Below, one piece after another: positions 53,255-62,061 of a stretch of 64,000 bases of DNA; the first letter of the stretch is position 1, and each line of letters begins with the position of its first letter. This DNA is from an uncultured Collinsella sp. (GTDB taxonomy: Bacteria; Actinomycetota; Coriobacteriia; Coriobacteriales; Coriobacteriaceae): the NCBI GenBank assembly GCA_902495545.1, contig CABUXM010000002.1, forward strand, positions 1-64,000. The letters run 5' to 3'. The position numbers were made by a program, and so were the translations under genes. The notes below the pieces were generated by a model. The model did not search any database. It was not told the DNA's origin and saw nothing but the letters and a program-made list of their open reading frames with translations.

Positions 53255-53692
53255 ATGGATACCAAGCAGCAACTCGTCAATGCCCTCGCAGGCCTGGGCT
53301 CAACCATTACCGAAGCTATGGATGTCATCGAGGGCTTTGTCCCCTGCGGACATCCCGCCCTCGTGGTCACGGGTGCCCTCAACGCGCTCACCGACGGCGC
53401 CGATGAGGCCACACTCGCCGAGCACGTTGAAACCGTCCGCGGCTTCATCGACCACGTAAGCGAAAACCGCGGCGTCACCGCACATCACGACATCGAGCTT
53501 GGTGAGCTCACGGGTGCAAAGGCCGAACTCTTTGCCGAAATCAGCGCTATAGCCAACCTCACCAAAACCGCTGGCGTCAAGAACACCCAGGTCAACGAAT
53601 GGCTCTACCGCAGCCTCGCTGCCCTCAATAAATCCGATGCCACAGCAGTAGACAAACTCGCCGAAGCCGCCGCCATAAAAACGCAGCTTTAA
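53255..53692 (+). CDS. Unrecognised small helical protein
   Basis: A 145-residue soluble protein with no recognised domain. It is largely alpha-helical (QQLVNALAGLGSTITEAMDV; ATLAEHVETVRGFIDHVSEN; AKAELFAEISAIANLTKTAG) with a central PCGHPALVVTG stretch. Codon use fits the local chromosome, supporting a real gene. The ribosome binding site (GAAAG about 8 bases before the ATG) is modest. It stands alone between the tmRNA and an AT-rich secreted-protein gene. An imperfect 11-bp stem with a long loop (53721-53731 / 53773-53783) follows. Confidence 0.75.
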   Translation: MDTKQQLVNALAGLGSTITEAMDVIEGFVPCGHPALVVTGALNALTDGADEATLAEHVETVRGFIDHVSENRGVTAHHDIELGELTGAKAELFAEISAIANLTKTAGVKNTQVNEWLYRSLAALNKSDATAVDKLAEAAAIKTQL

Positions 53693-53811
53693 GACTTAGT
53701 TCTCATTTCGAGCCATAATTGAAGAGCAAGCCAGATACAGCACACAGTCACATGAGAGATTTGAGAGATCCAGCTTGCTCTTCGACTAAAAATGATATCT
53801 GTCCAGGCTAA

Positions 53812-53922
53812 TTAACGCTTTGCTTTTCGCACAATCCAACGTACCAGCCTAAATCCGAGCACGATAAGCGCAATTAGTATCGCAAGTAAGACGATTTCGG
53901 GACCGCGCACAAAACCACCGCC
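53812..53922 (-). other. In-frame membrane-anchor segment after the stop codon of the secreted protein gene
   Basis: Directly after the TAG (53923-53925) of the secreted-protein gene, and in the same frame, 36 codons read a GGG linker, then VRGPEIVLLAILIALIVLGF (one membrane helix), then the basic tail RLVRWIVRKAKR and TAA. A GTG at 53908-53910 could start an independent 32-residue membrane peptide, but its ribosome binding site is poor. The layout looks like a C-terminal anchor cut off by an amber codon. Confidence 0.5.
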
Positions 53923-54438
53923 CTAGTATGCATAGGTGTGCAGAGTCGTTCCCTGCATTTCCGCGCCCAAGAACACATTTCCAGTATACAAGCCTGGTAT
54001 AGACACATTCACGCGCTGTAGCGCTCGTGTACTATTCCAGGTAAAGGAATCAGATGCCGTTCCCAGGGGAACAGAATAATTCGAACCCCAAGCACTCGTT
54101 ATCTTATGATTGCCGATTTTAATGTAGAACTCCTGAAATATCACCGAGTTATAGTAAACCCTCCATGTGCCAGAGGCGTTTTGATAATAAGAATCCCACG
54201 CGTTACACGGCTCAATAGTCGGAATATATTCAATTCCAATTTTGCCTTCAGTTCCATCCGGCAAAATAACGGTATATTCCTGACTCGCACGATCTTTCAG
54301 TTGAAATGAAACACTCACTGGATATTCGCTATTGTCATTAGTCAGGAAATCATCCGCAAACCCTATTGAGGGCGTAAACAGCGATAGGGCAGCCACTAAC
54401 AGTAGTAATGCAACAGGTAAAGATAGGCGCTTGTTCAT
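53923..54438 (-). CDS. Secreted beta-rich protein (DUF5626-like)
   Basis: A 171-residue exported protein. Residues 1-28 are a signal peptide (basic KR, hydrophobic LSLPVALLLLVAALSLF, cleavage near SIGFA-DD). The mature part is beta-rich (YPVSVSFQLKDRASQEYTVI; ASGTWRVYYNSVIFQEFYIK; NHKITSAWGSNYSVPLG) and resembles the DUF5626 group of small secreted proteins. No sortase motif is present before the stop. The gene is clearly more AT-rich than its surroundings, suggesting recent transfer. The in-frame membrane anchor just after the stop is described separately. AGGAGC lies before the ATG. Confidence 0.75.
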   Translation of the reverse strand: MNKRLSLPVALLLLVAALSLFTPSIGFADDFLTNDNSEYPVSVSFQLKDRASQEYTVILPDGTEGKIGIEYIPTIEPCNAWDSYYQNASGTWRVYYNSVIFQEFYIKIGNHKITSAWGSNYSVPLGTASDSFTWNSTRALQRVNVSIPGLYTGNVFLGAEMQGTTLHTYAY

Positions 54439-54879
54439 AATGCTCGCTCCTAAAATAAATTCAGCTCCATCAACTAAGCATATCTAAGACGCTTATTGCC
54501 AAATATGGTTCCGAATCTTGATAGCATCATGAACCCCCACATTTTTCTTTTAGGGTATCGCTTTATGTACCCGTACGCAAGCACTTTAACTTTGTTATTT
54601 GGGAGCCAGCCGGCGAAAGGACAGAAGTAAACTGTCTCTGGAAATTGCCGAGATAAACGCTTTGGTTAGAAGCACTTGGCCCCATCAATCCATCGAAGGC
54701 TCTCACAACAAAGCACATCTCCGAAACAGACTTCCGGCCATTTGACCCAAAATCTCGAGTCGACAGGACTGGGAAGGCATCTAGAGGGGGCGGCGTATTT
54801 AAAGAATAAGGCGGTCCATAGCAAAACAGCGTGCACCCCTTGGGTGTCGGAGCTCCAGGGGCGCACATATAGATTTACG
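54439..54879. other. 440-base AT-richer gap, no supported gene
   Basis: It shares the low GC of the adjacent secreted-protein gene. A 101-codon open frame on the minus strand (54563-54868) has no ribosome binding site and unnatural composition. It may be a decayed part of the same imported segment. Confidence 0.4.
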
Positions 54880-55395
54880 TTAGCGGGACAACCGCCCACC
54901 ACGTTCGGCCAAAGCAAGAATCGGCATCATCTGGCGCGGGGTCTTTGCTGCAAGATCGGCATGTTCGAGCAGTTTGCGATCGTTGGTCACCAAGTAATCG
55001 ACCTGCGCGCGCTTACACGCGGCGAGCACCAAGTTGTCCTCGTAATCGCGATGGAGCGCTAAGTATTTGTCGGCCAGCCAAAGGTCCGACGCATCTGCAC
55101 CCACGGCCGTGGCGTTTTCGGTCATGTTCCGAACAAACGCCAACGCCGCATCGCCAATTGCACGGGCAGATGCCTCGTCGAGCGCTCCCCCACTGGCAAG
55201 AACGTTACGCTTGAGTTCGTGTTGGACAACGTACAGAACGTCCTTGGCGATATGCACCGGAAAGAACAGCAATGCCCCCGTCTCCGTCGCCTGTCCAATA
55301 AACGCACGCGCGGCAAGCGACTCGGCATGGTCGACGCAAAACGAATCAACCCATACGTTGGCATCCACCATTATTTTGAGGAGAGCCCCGCTCAC
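54880..55395 (-). CDS. PIN-domain toxin
   Basis: A 171-residue PIN-domain protein, a probable metal-dependent RNase toxin. Acidic residues are in KIMVDANVWVDSF (first Asp at residue 11), DASDLWLADKYLALHRDYED (paired acids) and VDYLVTNDRKLLEHA. The GTG start overlaps the antitoxin stop by four bases (GTGA), indicating coupled translation; an internal ATG at codon 9 is possible. At 171 residues it is longer than the compact VapC toxins (~130). The partner is a RelB/DinJ-like antitoxin, so the pair mixes families. Confidence 0.85.
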   Translation of the reverse strand: MSGALLKIMVDANVWVDSFCVDHAESLAARAFIGQATETGALLFFPVHIAKDVLYVVQHELKRNVLASGGALDEASARAIGDAALAFVRNMTENATAVGADASDLWLADKYLALHRDYEDNLVLAACKRAQVDYLVTNDRKLLEHADLAAKTPRQMMPILALAERGGRLSR

Positions 55396-55727
55396 GGGAT
55401 CATCCCCTTTTGGCGATAGCGCTCATCCATGGCTTCGGAATAGATTGTGTCCCAATCGCGATCGTCGGATACGGGCGACGTAGCGATGCCCAGGTCCGCG
55501 TAAAGCTGATCCGCCGCCGCCCATGATGCGGCGAACGGAGTATCGGGCGCGACGGTCTGCCGCCGGTCGTCGACGGCCGCAAGCACTTCCTCGCACTGCC
55601 CGCCACCCTGCGCGACCTTGGCCACCACCTTTTTGATGAGCTCGGGCAGCGAGGTGCCCGAAAGCTGCAGCACCTCCTCGGCGCGGTTCTTGACCTGGCG
55701 ATCTACGCGAACGTTCACCTGCGCCAT
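55392..55727 (-). CDS. RelB/DinJ-family antitoxin
   Basis: An antitoxin of about 111 residues starting MAQVNVRVDRQVKNRAEEVL, the ribbon-helix-helix DNA-binding form of RelB/DinJ, with ISDL-like text TSLPELIKKVVAKVA. The C-terminal half (WAAADQLYADLGIATSPVSD) would bind and neutralise the PIN toxin encoded immediately downstream. I prefer ATG 55725-55727 as the family-like start; the frame is open to 55787 and a GTG 18 bases earlier is possible. Upstream lie three GCTAGC palindromes that probably serve as its autoregulatory operator. Confidence 0.85.
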   Translation of the reverse strand: MAQVNVRVDRQVKNRAEEVLQLSGTSLPELIKKVVAKVAQGGGQCEEVLAAVDDRRQTVAPDTPFAASWAAADQLYADLGIATSPVSDDRDWDTIYSEAMDERYRQKGMIP

Positions 55728-55767
55728 GCCGCTAACAGCACCCACGTTGATCCCGCTCCCTTCAATT

Positions 55768-55804
55768 GCTAGCTCCGCTAGCACCACTATATAGAGAAGC
55801 TAGC
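55768..55804. promoter_or_regulatory. Toxin-antitoxin operator/promoter with three GCTAGC sites
   Basis: GCTAGC occurs at 55768-55773, 55777-55782 and 55799-55804, with TATATAG between the second and third (a -10-like element on the minus strand). Short repeated palindromes over the promoter are typical of ribbon-helix-helix antitoxin autoregulation. Confidence 0.6.
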
Positions 55805-55822
55805 ACATGGTCAAACGCAAAA

Positions 55823-55864
55823 GGCCTGCGCCCGGACGACACCGATGCCGTCTGGGCGCAGGCC
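55823..55864 (-). terminator. Terminator of the P-type ATPase operon
   Basis: GGCCTGCGCCC (55823-55833) pairs with GGGCGCAGGCC (55854-55864), extended internally by GACG/CGTC. On the minus strand TTTT follows. Confidence 0.85.
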
Positions 55865-55888
55865 AGATAACGTGGGCGAACACGTCTG

Positions 55889-57964
55889 CTAACGCAGGTA
55901 CGCCTTCGCGTTGCCCAGGCTGTAGGCAATCGTCGAGCCATTGTGCAGCAGCGACGACGCCTGCGGGGTAATCGCGCCGGTAATGCCCAGCGCCAGGAGC
56001 GCCGAGTTGGTGAGCATCACCTTAGAGTAGGAGCTCGTCAGACGATCAATGAGGCCCTGGCTCATGCGGCGCAGACGCACAATCGCGGCCAGATCCGTGT
56101 CGGTCAGGATGATATCGGCGACCTCCTTGGCGATGTCGCTTCCGCCACCCATTGCCAGCCCCACGTCGGCCAAACCGAGCGCCGGCGAATCGTTGACGCC
56201 GTCGCCCACCATGGCAACATGGCGCCCCTCGCCCTTAATGCGCTCCACATAGGCGTACTTGTCCTCGGGCAGCAGCTCGGCCTTAAACTCGTCGACACCC
56301 GCCTCGCGCGCGATGCGCTCGGCCGTGCGCTCGGAATCGCCCGTGAGCATAACGACATGCTTGACGCCCAGCGCATGCAGGTCGGCAATGGCCTCGCGCA
56401 CGCCGGGTTTGAGCGGGTCCTCGATGCCGAGTACGCCCACGACCGTGCCGTCGACCGCCAGATACAGCGGCGACAGGCCCTGCATCTGGAGCTCGATTTG
56501 CTCCTTAATGTCGGACTCGAGCTGCGCGCTCTCGTCCTCAAATACAAAGTGCGCGGAACCGATGATGGCGCGGCGCCCCTCGATGGACGACGCGATGCCG
56601 TGCGCCACGATGTACTCGACGGCGGCATGGCGCTCGCGGTGCTCGAGCCCGCGCTCGCGGGCAGCGTTGACCACGGCGCGCGCCACCGGATGCGGGAAAT
56701 GCTCCTCCAGGCAAGCGGAAAGGCGCAGGACCTCATCCTCGCTCCAGCCATCGGTGGTGAGTACGCAGGCAAGACGCGGCTGCGCCTCGGTGAGCGTGCC
56801 GGTCTTATCAAAGACAATGGTGTCGGCCTTGGCAAACGACTCAAAGTACTTCGCGCCCTTGACCATGACGCCCATCTTGGCAGCATCGCTCATAGCGGTC
56901 ATGACGGCAACGGAACCCGTGAGCTTGAGTGCGCACGAGTAGTCGACCATCAGTGCTGCCGAGGTCTTGATGAGGCTGCGGGTAGTAAGCGCAACTAGGC
57001 CCGCGAGCAGGAAGTTCCACGGGACGATCTTGTTGGCAAGGTCCTCCATATGCGACTGGCCCTCGGACTTGAGCGAGTCGGCCGTCTGCACGAGCGAGAC
57101 GATTGAGCGCAGTTTGGTTTGCGCCGTATTGGCGCGCACGCGCACCAAGATGCCGCCGTCTTCCACGACGGTACCGGCGAACACGTCGTCGCCCACGCTG
57201 CGCTCGACGGCCAGCGGCTCGCCGGTCAGGGTCGCCTGGTTGACCATAGCGCTCCCCTGCTCGACAACACCGTCGATGCAGATGGACATGCCGGTGCGCA
57301 CGGCGACCAGATCGCCGGGCTCAAGCTCGGTCGCGGCAACGCTTACCTCGGTGTCGCCGACAACCTTTTGCGCCTTGTCGGGCACATCGAGCAGCGAGTT
57401 GATGAGCTCGTTTTCACTCATGGCGCGGGTGTAGTCCTCGAGCAGCTCGCCCACGTTGAGCAGGAACATCGTCTGGCCCGCGGTGTCGACATCACGCTTG
57501 ACGAACGAAATGCCGATGGCCGAAGCGTCGAGCACGGGAACGGTCAGGCGCGGCTGCGCGAGCTCACGGAGGGCGGCGCGCAAAAAGGTCATGTAACCGG
57601 CCACGACAAACACCGCACGCAGGGGCGTGGGCAAAAACCAGCGACGTGCGTAGTGGGCGCCGACAAGTGTGGCAAGATCCATGACGAGCTTGTGCTTGCG
57701 CGGCTCGAGTTGTATCACGTAGCCCGTCTTTGCGTCGGCAATGGCCTGAGCGTCGAGCGCACCGACGGCGGCCAGCACGGCATCGCGTCGCGGCTCGTCG
57801 TACTCCAGCGCCATCTGGCCAATGCGGCCATACACGCGCACCTTGCGCACGCCGTCGATGTCGCCACCAAGCTTAAGAAGCGCATCGAGATCGCTCTCTG
57901 GCACAGGACCCGCCAACTGGAGGCGGGTCCTGCCGGGGATCTCGCTGATAATCGAGAATCTCAT
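55889..57964 (-). CDS. P1B-type heavy-metal ATPase with atypical membrane motif
   Basis: A 691-residue metal-translocating P-type ATPase. An N-terminal ferredoxin-like domain (1-70, ISEIPGRTRLQLAGP) lacks the CxxC of copper binders. The actuator loop is ATLTGEP (~249), the phosphorylation site DKTGTLT (Asp386), the P1B His-Pro is in EEHFPHPVARAV, and the hinge is GDGVNDSPALGLADVG. The transmembrane motif, usually CPC or SPC, reads DYSCALKLTG (Ser343-Cys344-Ala345) without proline, so metal choice is unclear; iron, manganese or zinc are more likely than copper. The DUF6110 gene sits just upstream and an 18-bp palindrome upstream of that is shared with the ABC operon. Confidence 0.9.
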   Translation of the reverse strand: MRFSIISEIPGRTRLQLAGPVPESDLDALLKLGGDIDGVRKVRVYGRIGQMALEYDEPRRDAVLAAVGALDAQAIADAKTGYVIQLEPRKHKLVMDLATLVGAHYARRWFLPTPLRAVFVVAGYMTFLRAALRELAQPRLTVPVLDASAIGISFVKRDVDTAGQTMFLLNVGELLEDYTRAMSENELINSLLDVPDKAQKVVGDTEVSVAATELEPGDLVAVRTGMSICIDGVVEQGSAMVNQATLTGEPLAVERSVGDDVFAGTVVEDGGILVRVRANTAQTKLRSIVSLVQTADSLKSEGQSHMEDLANKIVPWNFLLAGLVALTTRSLIKTSAALMVDYSCALKLTGSVAVMTAMSDAAKMGVMVKGAKYFESFAKADTIVFDKTGTLTEAQPRLACVLTTDGWSEDEVLRLSACLEEHFPHPVARAVVNAARERGLEHRERHAAVEYIVAHGIASSIEGRRAIIGSAHFVFEDESAQLESDIKEQIELQMQGLSPLYLAVDGTVVGVLGIEDPLKPGVREAIADLHALGVKHVVMLTGDSERTAERIAREAGVDEFKAELLPEDKYAYVERIKGEGRHVAMVGDGVNDSPALGLADVGLAMGGGSDIAKEVADIILTDTDLAAIVRLRRMSQGLIDRLTSSYSKVMLTNSALLALGITGAITPQASSLLHNGSTIAYSLGNAKAYLR

Positions 57965-57982
57965 AGTTTGTGCCTGGAAGCG

Positions 57983-58228
57983 CTACTCAGCTGCGTTGTC
58001 CGCGGCGGCCTCGCTCTGGGTGATGTAAGCAGCCTCGGCAACCATGTCGTCGACATTAGCCTTGGCCTGCTCGACCATGTCCTGGTAGCCGTTCTTGATG
58101 CGCATACCGCACGCAATACCCTGCACGCAGGCATTCTTGACCGGAGCGCTGGTAAGCAGCTTGATGCCGGCCGTGCCAAGCAGAAAACCGCCACCAACAA
58201 GCAGGGTGTTAAACGTCGACTTCTTCAT
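57983..58228 (-). CDS. DUF6110-like small membrane-associated protein
   Basis: An 81-residue protein beginning MKKSTFNTLLVGGGFLLGTA with one N-terminal glycine-rich hydrophobic segment, then an amphipathic, acidic helix (NGYQDMVEQAKANVDDMVAE). This matches small DUF6110 proteins that accompany P1B ATPases in Firmicutes and Actinobacteria. It probably assists or regulates the pump, whose gene starts 18 bases downstream. GGGAGAAG lies just before ATG 58226-58228. Confidence 0.78.
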   Translation of the reverse strand: MKKSTFNTLLVGGGFLLGTAGIKLLTSAPVKNACVQGIACGMRIKNGYQDMVEQAKANVDDMVAEAAYITQSEAAADNAAE

Positions 58229-58337
58229 GTTGCTTCTCCCTTTTGCCGCATGGGGCGCGGCATGGTGCCTTAGCACCCGAGTTCATCAGTTAGCTCGAGC
58301 ACGCTTTTGAAATACCTTAATTCTATCTAACTATCTA

Positions 58338-58355
58338 GGTCAGCCATGGCTAACC
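58338..58355. promoter_or_regulatory. 18-bp palindromic operator upstream of the metal ATPase operon
   Basis: GGTCAGCCATGGCTAACC is symmetric apart from one base pair. It lies about 110 bases upstream of the DUF6110 ATG. A closely similar site (62062-62079) stands between the ABC exporter and AraC genes. The AGGTTAG/CTAACCT half-sites recall DtxR/IdeR-type metal repressors, but the spacing differs. Confidence 0.55.
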
Positions 58356-58423
58356 TTTTGAAAATTAACGATGCGGAGTAACCGATTGTAAATGTGACAA
58401 AGGGACTGTTCCTTTGCCCCTTC

Positions 58424-60181
58424 TTACAGCTGCCAGGCAGCCGCTTCCTTTTGCAGCGCAACCATGCGGGCGAATTCTCCACCTGCCGCCTTGAGCTGCG
58501 CCGGAGTGCCCTGCTCGGCAACCACACCATCCTTGAGTACAACGATCTTATCGGCATTTTCTACCGTGCGCATACGGTGGGCGATCACGATAACTGTCTT
58601 TCCTGCGAGCAGGCGGGAGAGCGCCTGCTGCACCACGGTCTCGTTCTCCACATCCAAACTCGCCGTCGCCTCGTCCAGCAACACAATCGGCGCATCTTTG
58701 AGCAGCGCGCGGGCGATGGAGATGCGCTGGCGCTCGCCGCCGGACAGCTTGGAGCCGTTCTCGCCGATCATGGTGTCATAGCCCTGCGGCATGCGGCTCA
58801 CAAACTCGTCGCAGTTGGCGGCACGCGCGGCAGCAAGCACTTCCTCATCGGTGGCATCGCGACGACCAAGACGGATGTTTCCCATCACCGTGTCGTCAAA
58901 GAGCAGCACGTCTTGGAACACAATGGCGTAGTCGCGCAGCAGCACCTCGGGGTCCACGCTCGCAACATCCACGCCACCCACGGTGACCGTGCCTTCGGTG
59001 GCGTCCCAAAAGCGCGCGGCCAGGCGGCTCACCGTAGACTTACCGGAACCCGAAGGACCGACCAGCGCCGTAACTTCGCCTTCCTTGGCGGTAAAGCTCA
59101 CATCGGTAAGAACTTTCTCGCCGGCGCGGCCGTCCTCGCCCGCACCATAGCCAAATGCCACGTGATCGAACACCACATCGTGGCCCACGGGCTCAAATTT
59201 CTCGCTGCCCCGCGCCACAGGCTCTTCCATGATGGAACGCATGCGCTTGGCAGACGACTCGGCGACAAACAGCTCCGACACGAGCATAAGGGCCTGATCA
59301 AACGGCGCGTAGATACGGCTCACCATAAGCAGGAAGGCAAACATCACCAAAAAGTCGACCTGCCCGGAGGCGACCATCGTGGCGCCCGTGACCAGCGTGG
59401 TGGCAATGCCCAGACGCAGAATGGAAAAGGCGGAGTTGACCAGAAGCCCGTTGACGAGCTCGCCCTTGGTGGTCTCGCGCTCCTCGACATCGATCACGGC
59501 GTTGAGCCCCTCAAGATAATGGGCCTCCTGGTTGGTGGCGCGGATTTCGCGCACGCAGTCGAGCGTCTCCTGGATCGCCTCGGTGACCTTGACCTTCTCG
59601 GCGCGCACGCGGTCGAACACCGGGGTCATGGGGCCGCGTGTTAGATACAGCACGGCAAAGGCCACGGGAATGCTCCAAAACGCCGCGATCGCCAGCTGCC
59701 AGCAAAAGAACAGCGACGACACGAACACGATGGCACTTGCGATGATGGCGCCCCAGAGTTCTCCCAGCACATGGCTGTAGGCATGCTCCATAGTCTGAAC
59801 GTCACCCATGATGGTCTCGGTTAAATCGGCCAGATCACGACGGCCGAAAAACGACAGCGGCAGTTTGCGCAAGCGCTCGGCGATCTCCATACGCTGCTTG
59901 CCGCACTCCTCGTAAAAGATGCAGTAGGTGTAGTAATACTGTTGCCAGTTAGAGGCAAAGAGCAACACGAAAAAGACCAGGAGGCCGCCCACGATCGGCA
60001 GGGCATCCGGCAGGTCAGCCCCGCTGGCGAGATGCTCGACAAAGCCGGCCATAACCAGGAATAAAAAGCCCATGCCGGCCATGGTAATAAGATTGGTGAG
60101 CGCGGTCCAGAAGACACCGCGTTTTACGCCGGCGATGCCTTTATCGGATAGGAAATACTTCTTTTGGAATGAGGCGAACAT
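58424..60181 (-). CDS. ABC exporter-type half-transporter B (permease plus ATPase)
   Basis: A 585-residue half-transporter with six N-terminal membrane helices (for example GVFWTALTNLITMAGMGFLF) and a C-terminal nucleotide-binding domain: Walker A VGPSGSGKST, Q-loop VFQDVLLFDDTV, signature LSGGERQRISIARALLKDAP, Walker B IVLLDEATAS and H-loop IAHRM. It begins directly at the stop of its partner (TAA-ATG), so the two should form a heterodimer. With the divergent AraC regulator the set resembles YbtPQ/YbtA and IrtAB iron-siderophore systems, but substrate and direction are not provable here. Confidence 0.93.
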   Translation of the reverse strand: MFASFQKKYFLSDKGIAGVKRGVFWTALTNLITMAGMGFLFLVMAGFVEHLASGADLPDALPIVGGLLVFFVLLFASNWQQYYYTYCIFYEECGKQRMEIAERLRKLPLSFFGRRDLADLTETIMGDVQTMEHAYSHVLGELWGAIIASAIVFVSSLFFCWQLAIAAFWSIPVAFAVLYLTRGPMTPVFDRVRAEKVKVTEAIQETLDCVREIRATNQEAHYLEGLNAVIDVEERETTKGELVNGLLVNSAFSILRLGIATTLVTGATMVASGQVDFLVMFAFLLMVSRIYAPFDQALMLVSELFVAESSAKRMRSIMEEPVARGSEKFEPVGHDVVFDHVAFGYGAGEDGRAGEKVLTDVSFTAKEGEVTALVGPSGSGKSTVSRLAARFWDATEGTVTVGGVDVASVDPEVLLRDYAIVFQDVLLFDDTVMGNIRLGRRDATDEEVLAAARAANCDEFVSRMPQGYDTMIGENGSKLSGGERQRISIARALLKDAPIVLLDEATASLDVENETVVQQALSRLLAGKTVIVIAHRMRTVENADKIVVLKDGVVAEQGTPAQLKAAGGEFARMVALQKEAAAWQL

Positions 60182-62008
60182 TTAGGCCTCGCCTCCTTTC
60201 GCGACGGCGGCATCCGCGGTCGTAGCAGTGATTTTCCAGCTCGCGGCCTGTTCGTATTCGGCCCACATCTTGGCATATAGACCCTCTTGGGACAGCAGTT
60301 CGGCATGGGTGCCCGACTCCTGCACGCTGCCCTGGTTGAGCACCACGATTTGGTCTGCGCCCACTACAGTCGAGAGTCGGTGCGCAATCATAATGACCGT
60401 GCGACCCGTCGCCAGCTTGCTAAAGGCGCGCTGGATGAGCGCCTCGTTCTCGGGGTCGGCAAACGCCGTGGCCTCATCGAGCACCACGATAGGCGCGTCT
60501 TTAAGGATCGCGCGGGCGAGTGCCACGCGCTGGACCTCGCCACCCGAAAGATATGCTCCGCCGGCGCCGAGCATGGTGTTGATGCCCTGTGGGAGCTTGG
60601 CCACAATGTCGTCGCACTGAGCTGCGGAGAGGGCCGCACGTACTTCGTCATCAGTGGCCGTAGGCTTGGAGGCGCGCACGTTATCGGCAAGTGTTTGCCG
60701 GAACAGCTGGTTGGTCTGGAACACGAAGGCGACCTGGTCCATAAGCTCGTTCGGATCCATATCGCGAACGTCCACACCGCCTACGAGCACTCGACCCGAG
60801 GAAACATCCCAAAAACGCGGGATCAGGCTTGCGCAGGTTGACTTACCGCCGCCCGAAGGACCCACCAGGGCGAGGGTACTACCAGCGGAAACGCTAAAAC
60901 TCACATGGTTGACGGCAGGCGCCTCGGCGCCTTCGTAGGTAAAGCTCACATCCTCAAATCGCACGTCGTTGCCGGCAGGGTGCTTGGGTTGGGCGGGCAC
61001 GGAGAGCTGCTTGGAATCCATAACACTTCGGATGCGAGCCAGCGAATCGGCACTCATCTGAGAGGCCTCGCCCACAAACATGAGCTTGGTCATGGCCGTC
61101 GGTACCACGGCCGAAAATATCGCGTAAAACGTGAAGTTTGCCATAAAATGCGCGAAGTCCGTCTCGCCCGGTGCCAACAGCAACGCCACGGGCAATAGGA
61201 ATGCCACAAGACCATTGAGCGCGGTAAGGTTGAGTACCTGCGGACCTCGACAGAACGTGCCCGAATAGTTTTGCGCCATGTCGGCGTATTCGGCGATCGC
61301 GTCGTGGAACGCCTTAAAGGAATAGACCGTCTGCTGAAACACCTTGACCACGGGAATGCCGCGTACGTATTCGGTACCGGTCTTGTTCATCTTGACCAGC
61401 GCTCCCATGTAGGCCTTCATAAACTCGGCGCCTTTGCCGCCCATCATGGTGGCCATGGCGCCAAACGAAACGACGACCGAGATAAGGCATGCCGCGCCCA
61501 AGCGCCAATCGAGGGCGAAAAGCAACACGAGCAGGCCCACGACCATGGCGGCGGCGCCTGCGATATCGGGCAGCATGTGCGCGAGCAAAGTCTCGGTGGA
61601 GGCGGCGCATCCGTCTACAACACGACGCAGCTCACCGGTGGCGTGCGTGTCAAAGTAGCCAAGCGGCAGCTTAAGCAGGTGCTCGCTCGTAGTCTTGCGG
61701 ATATTGGACGCGCAGCGAAACGCAGACAGGTGCGTGCACATGAGCCCCACGAAATAAACTACGATGCTTGCCAGGGCAAAACCCACTGCCCACCAGCCAT
61801 ACATCGCGATATCGGTGGCTTCGCTCCAGTTAGGTGCCACGGCGATCAGATCGCGCGCGACAAGCCAAATGCACACGTACGGGCCAAAGCTCAGCAGCTG
61901 CGAGAGCGCCGAGAGCGCCATGCCCAAATACGTTAGGAATTTGCGGTCACCGGCATATGCAAGCAGCTCGCCGATGCCTCCACCTTCCCTTTTTGATCCC
62001 TTTGCCAT
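60182..62008 (-). CDS. ABC exporter-type half-transporter A (permease plus ATPase)
   Basis: A 608-residue half-transporter with an N-terminal six-helix domain (LTYLGMALSALSQLLSFGPY; VGLLVLLFALDWRLGAACLI) and an ATPase domain with Walker A VGPSGGGKST, signature LSGGEVQRVALARAILKDAP, Walker B IVVLDEATAFADPENEAL and H-loop IAHRL. Both ATP sites look intact, with a slight variation in the signature (GEVQR). AAAGGAA precedes the ATG. It is first in a two-gene operon and divergent from the AraC-type gene; the shared operator at 62062-62079 lies in the 114-base gap. Confidence 0.93.
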   Translation of the reverse strand: MAKGSKREGGGIGELLAYAGDRKFLTYLGMALSALSQLLSFGPYVCIWLVARDLIAVAPNWSEATDIAMYGWWAVGFALASIVVYFVGLMCTHLSAFRCASNIRKTTSEHLLKLPLGYFDTHATGELRRVVDGCAASTETLLAHMLPDIAGAAAMVVGLLVLLFALDWRLGAACLISVVVSFGAMATMMGGKGAEFMKAYMGALVKMNKTGTEYVRGIPVVKVFQQTVYSFKAFHDAIAEYADMAQNYSGTFCRGPQVLNLTALNGLVAFLLPVALLLAPGETDFAHFMANFTFYAIFSAVVPTAMTKLMFVGEASQMSADSLARIRSVMDSKQLSVPAQPKHPAGNDVRFEDVSFTYEGAEAPAVNHVSFSVSAGSTLALVGPSGGGKSTCASLIPRFWDVSSGRVLVGGVDVRDMDPNELMDQVAFVFQTNQLFRQTLADNVRASKPTATDDEVRAALSAAQCDDIVAKLPQGINTMLGAGGAYLSGGEVQRVALARAILKDAPIVVLDEATAFADPENEALIQRAFSKLATGRTVIMIAHRLSTVVGADQIVVLNQGSVQESGTHAELLSQEGLYAKMWAEYEQAASWKITATTADAAVAKGGEA

Positions 62009-62061
62009 GAGATTCCTTTCTAACGGCTTGAGAGTTAACCGTATTCAACTTATCATTGATG

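Noticed and set aside
54563..54868. 101-codon minus-strand frame upstream of the secreted-protein gene
   Set aside because: No ribosome binding site, unnatural composition, no motif.
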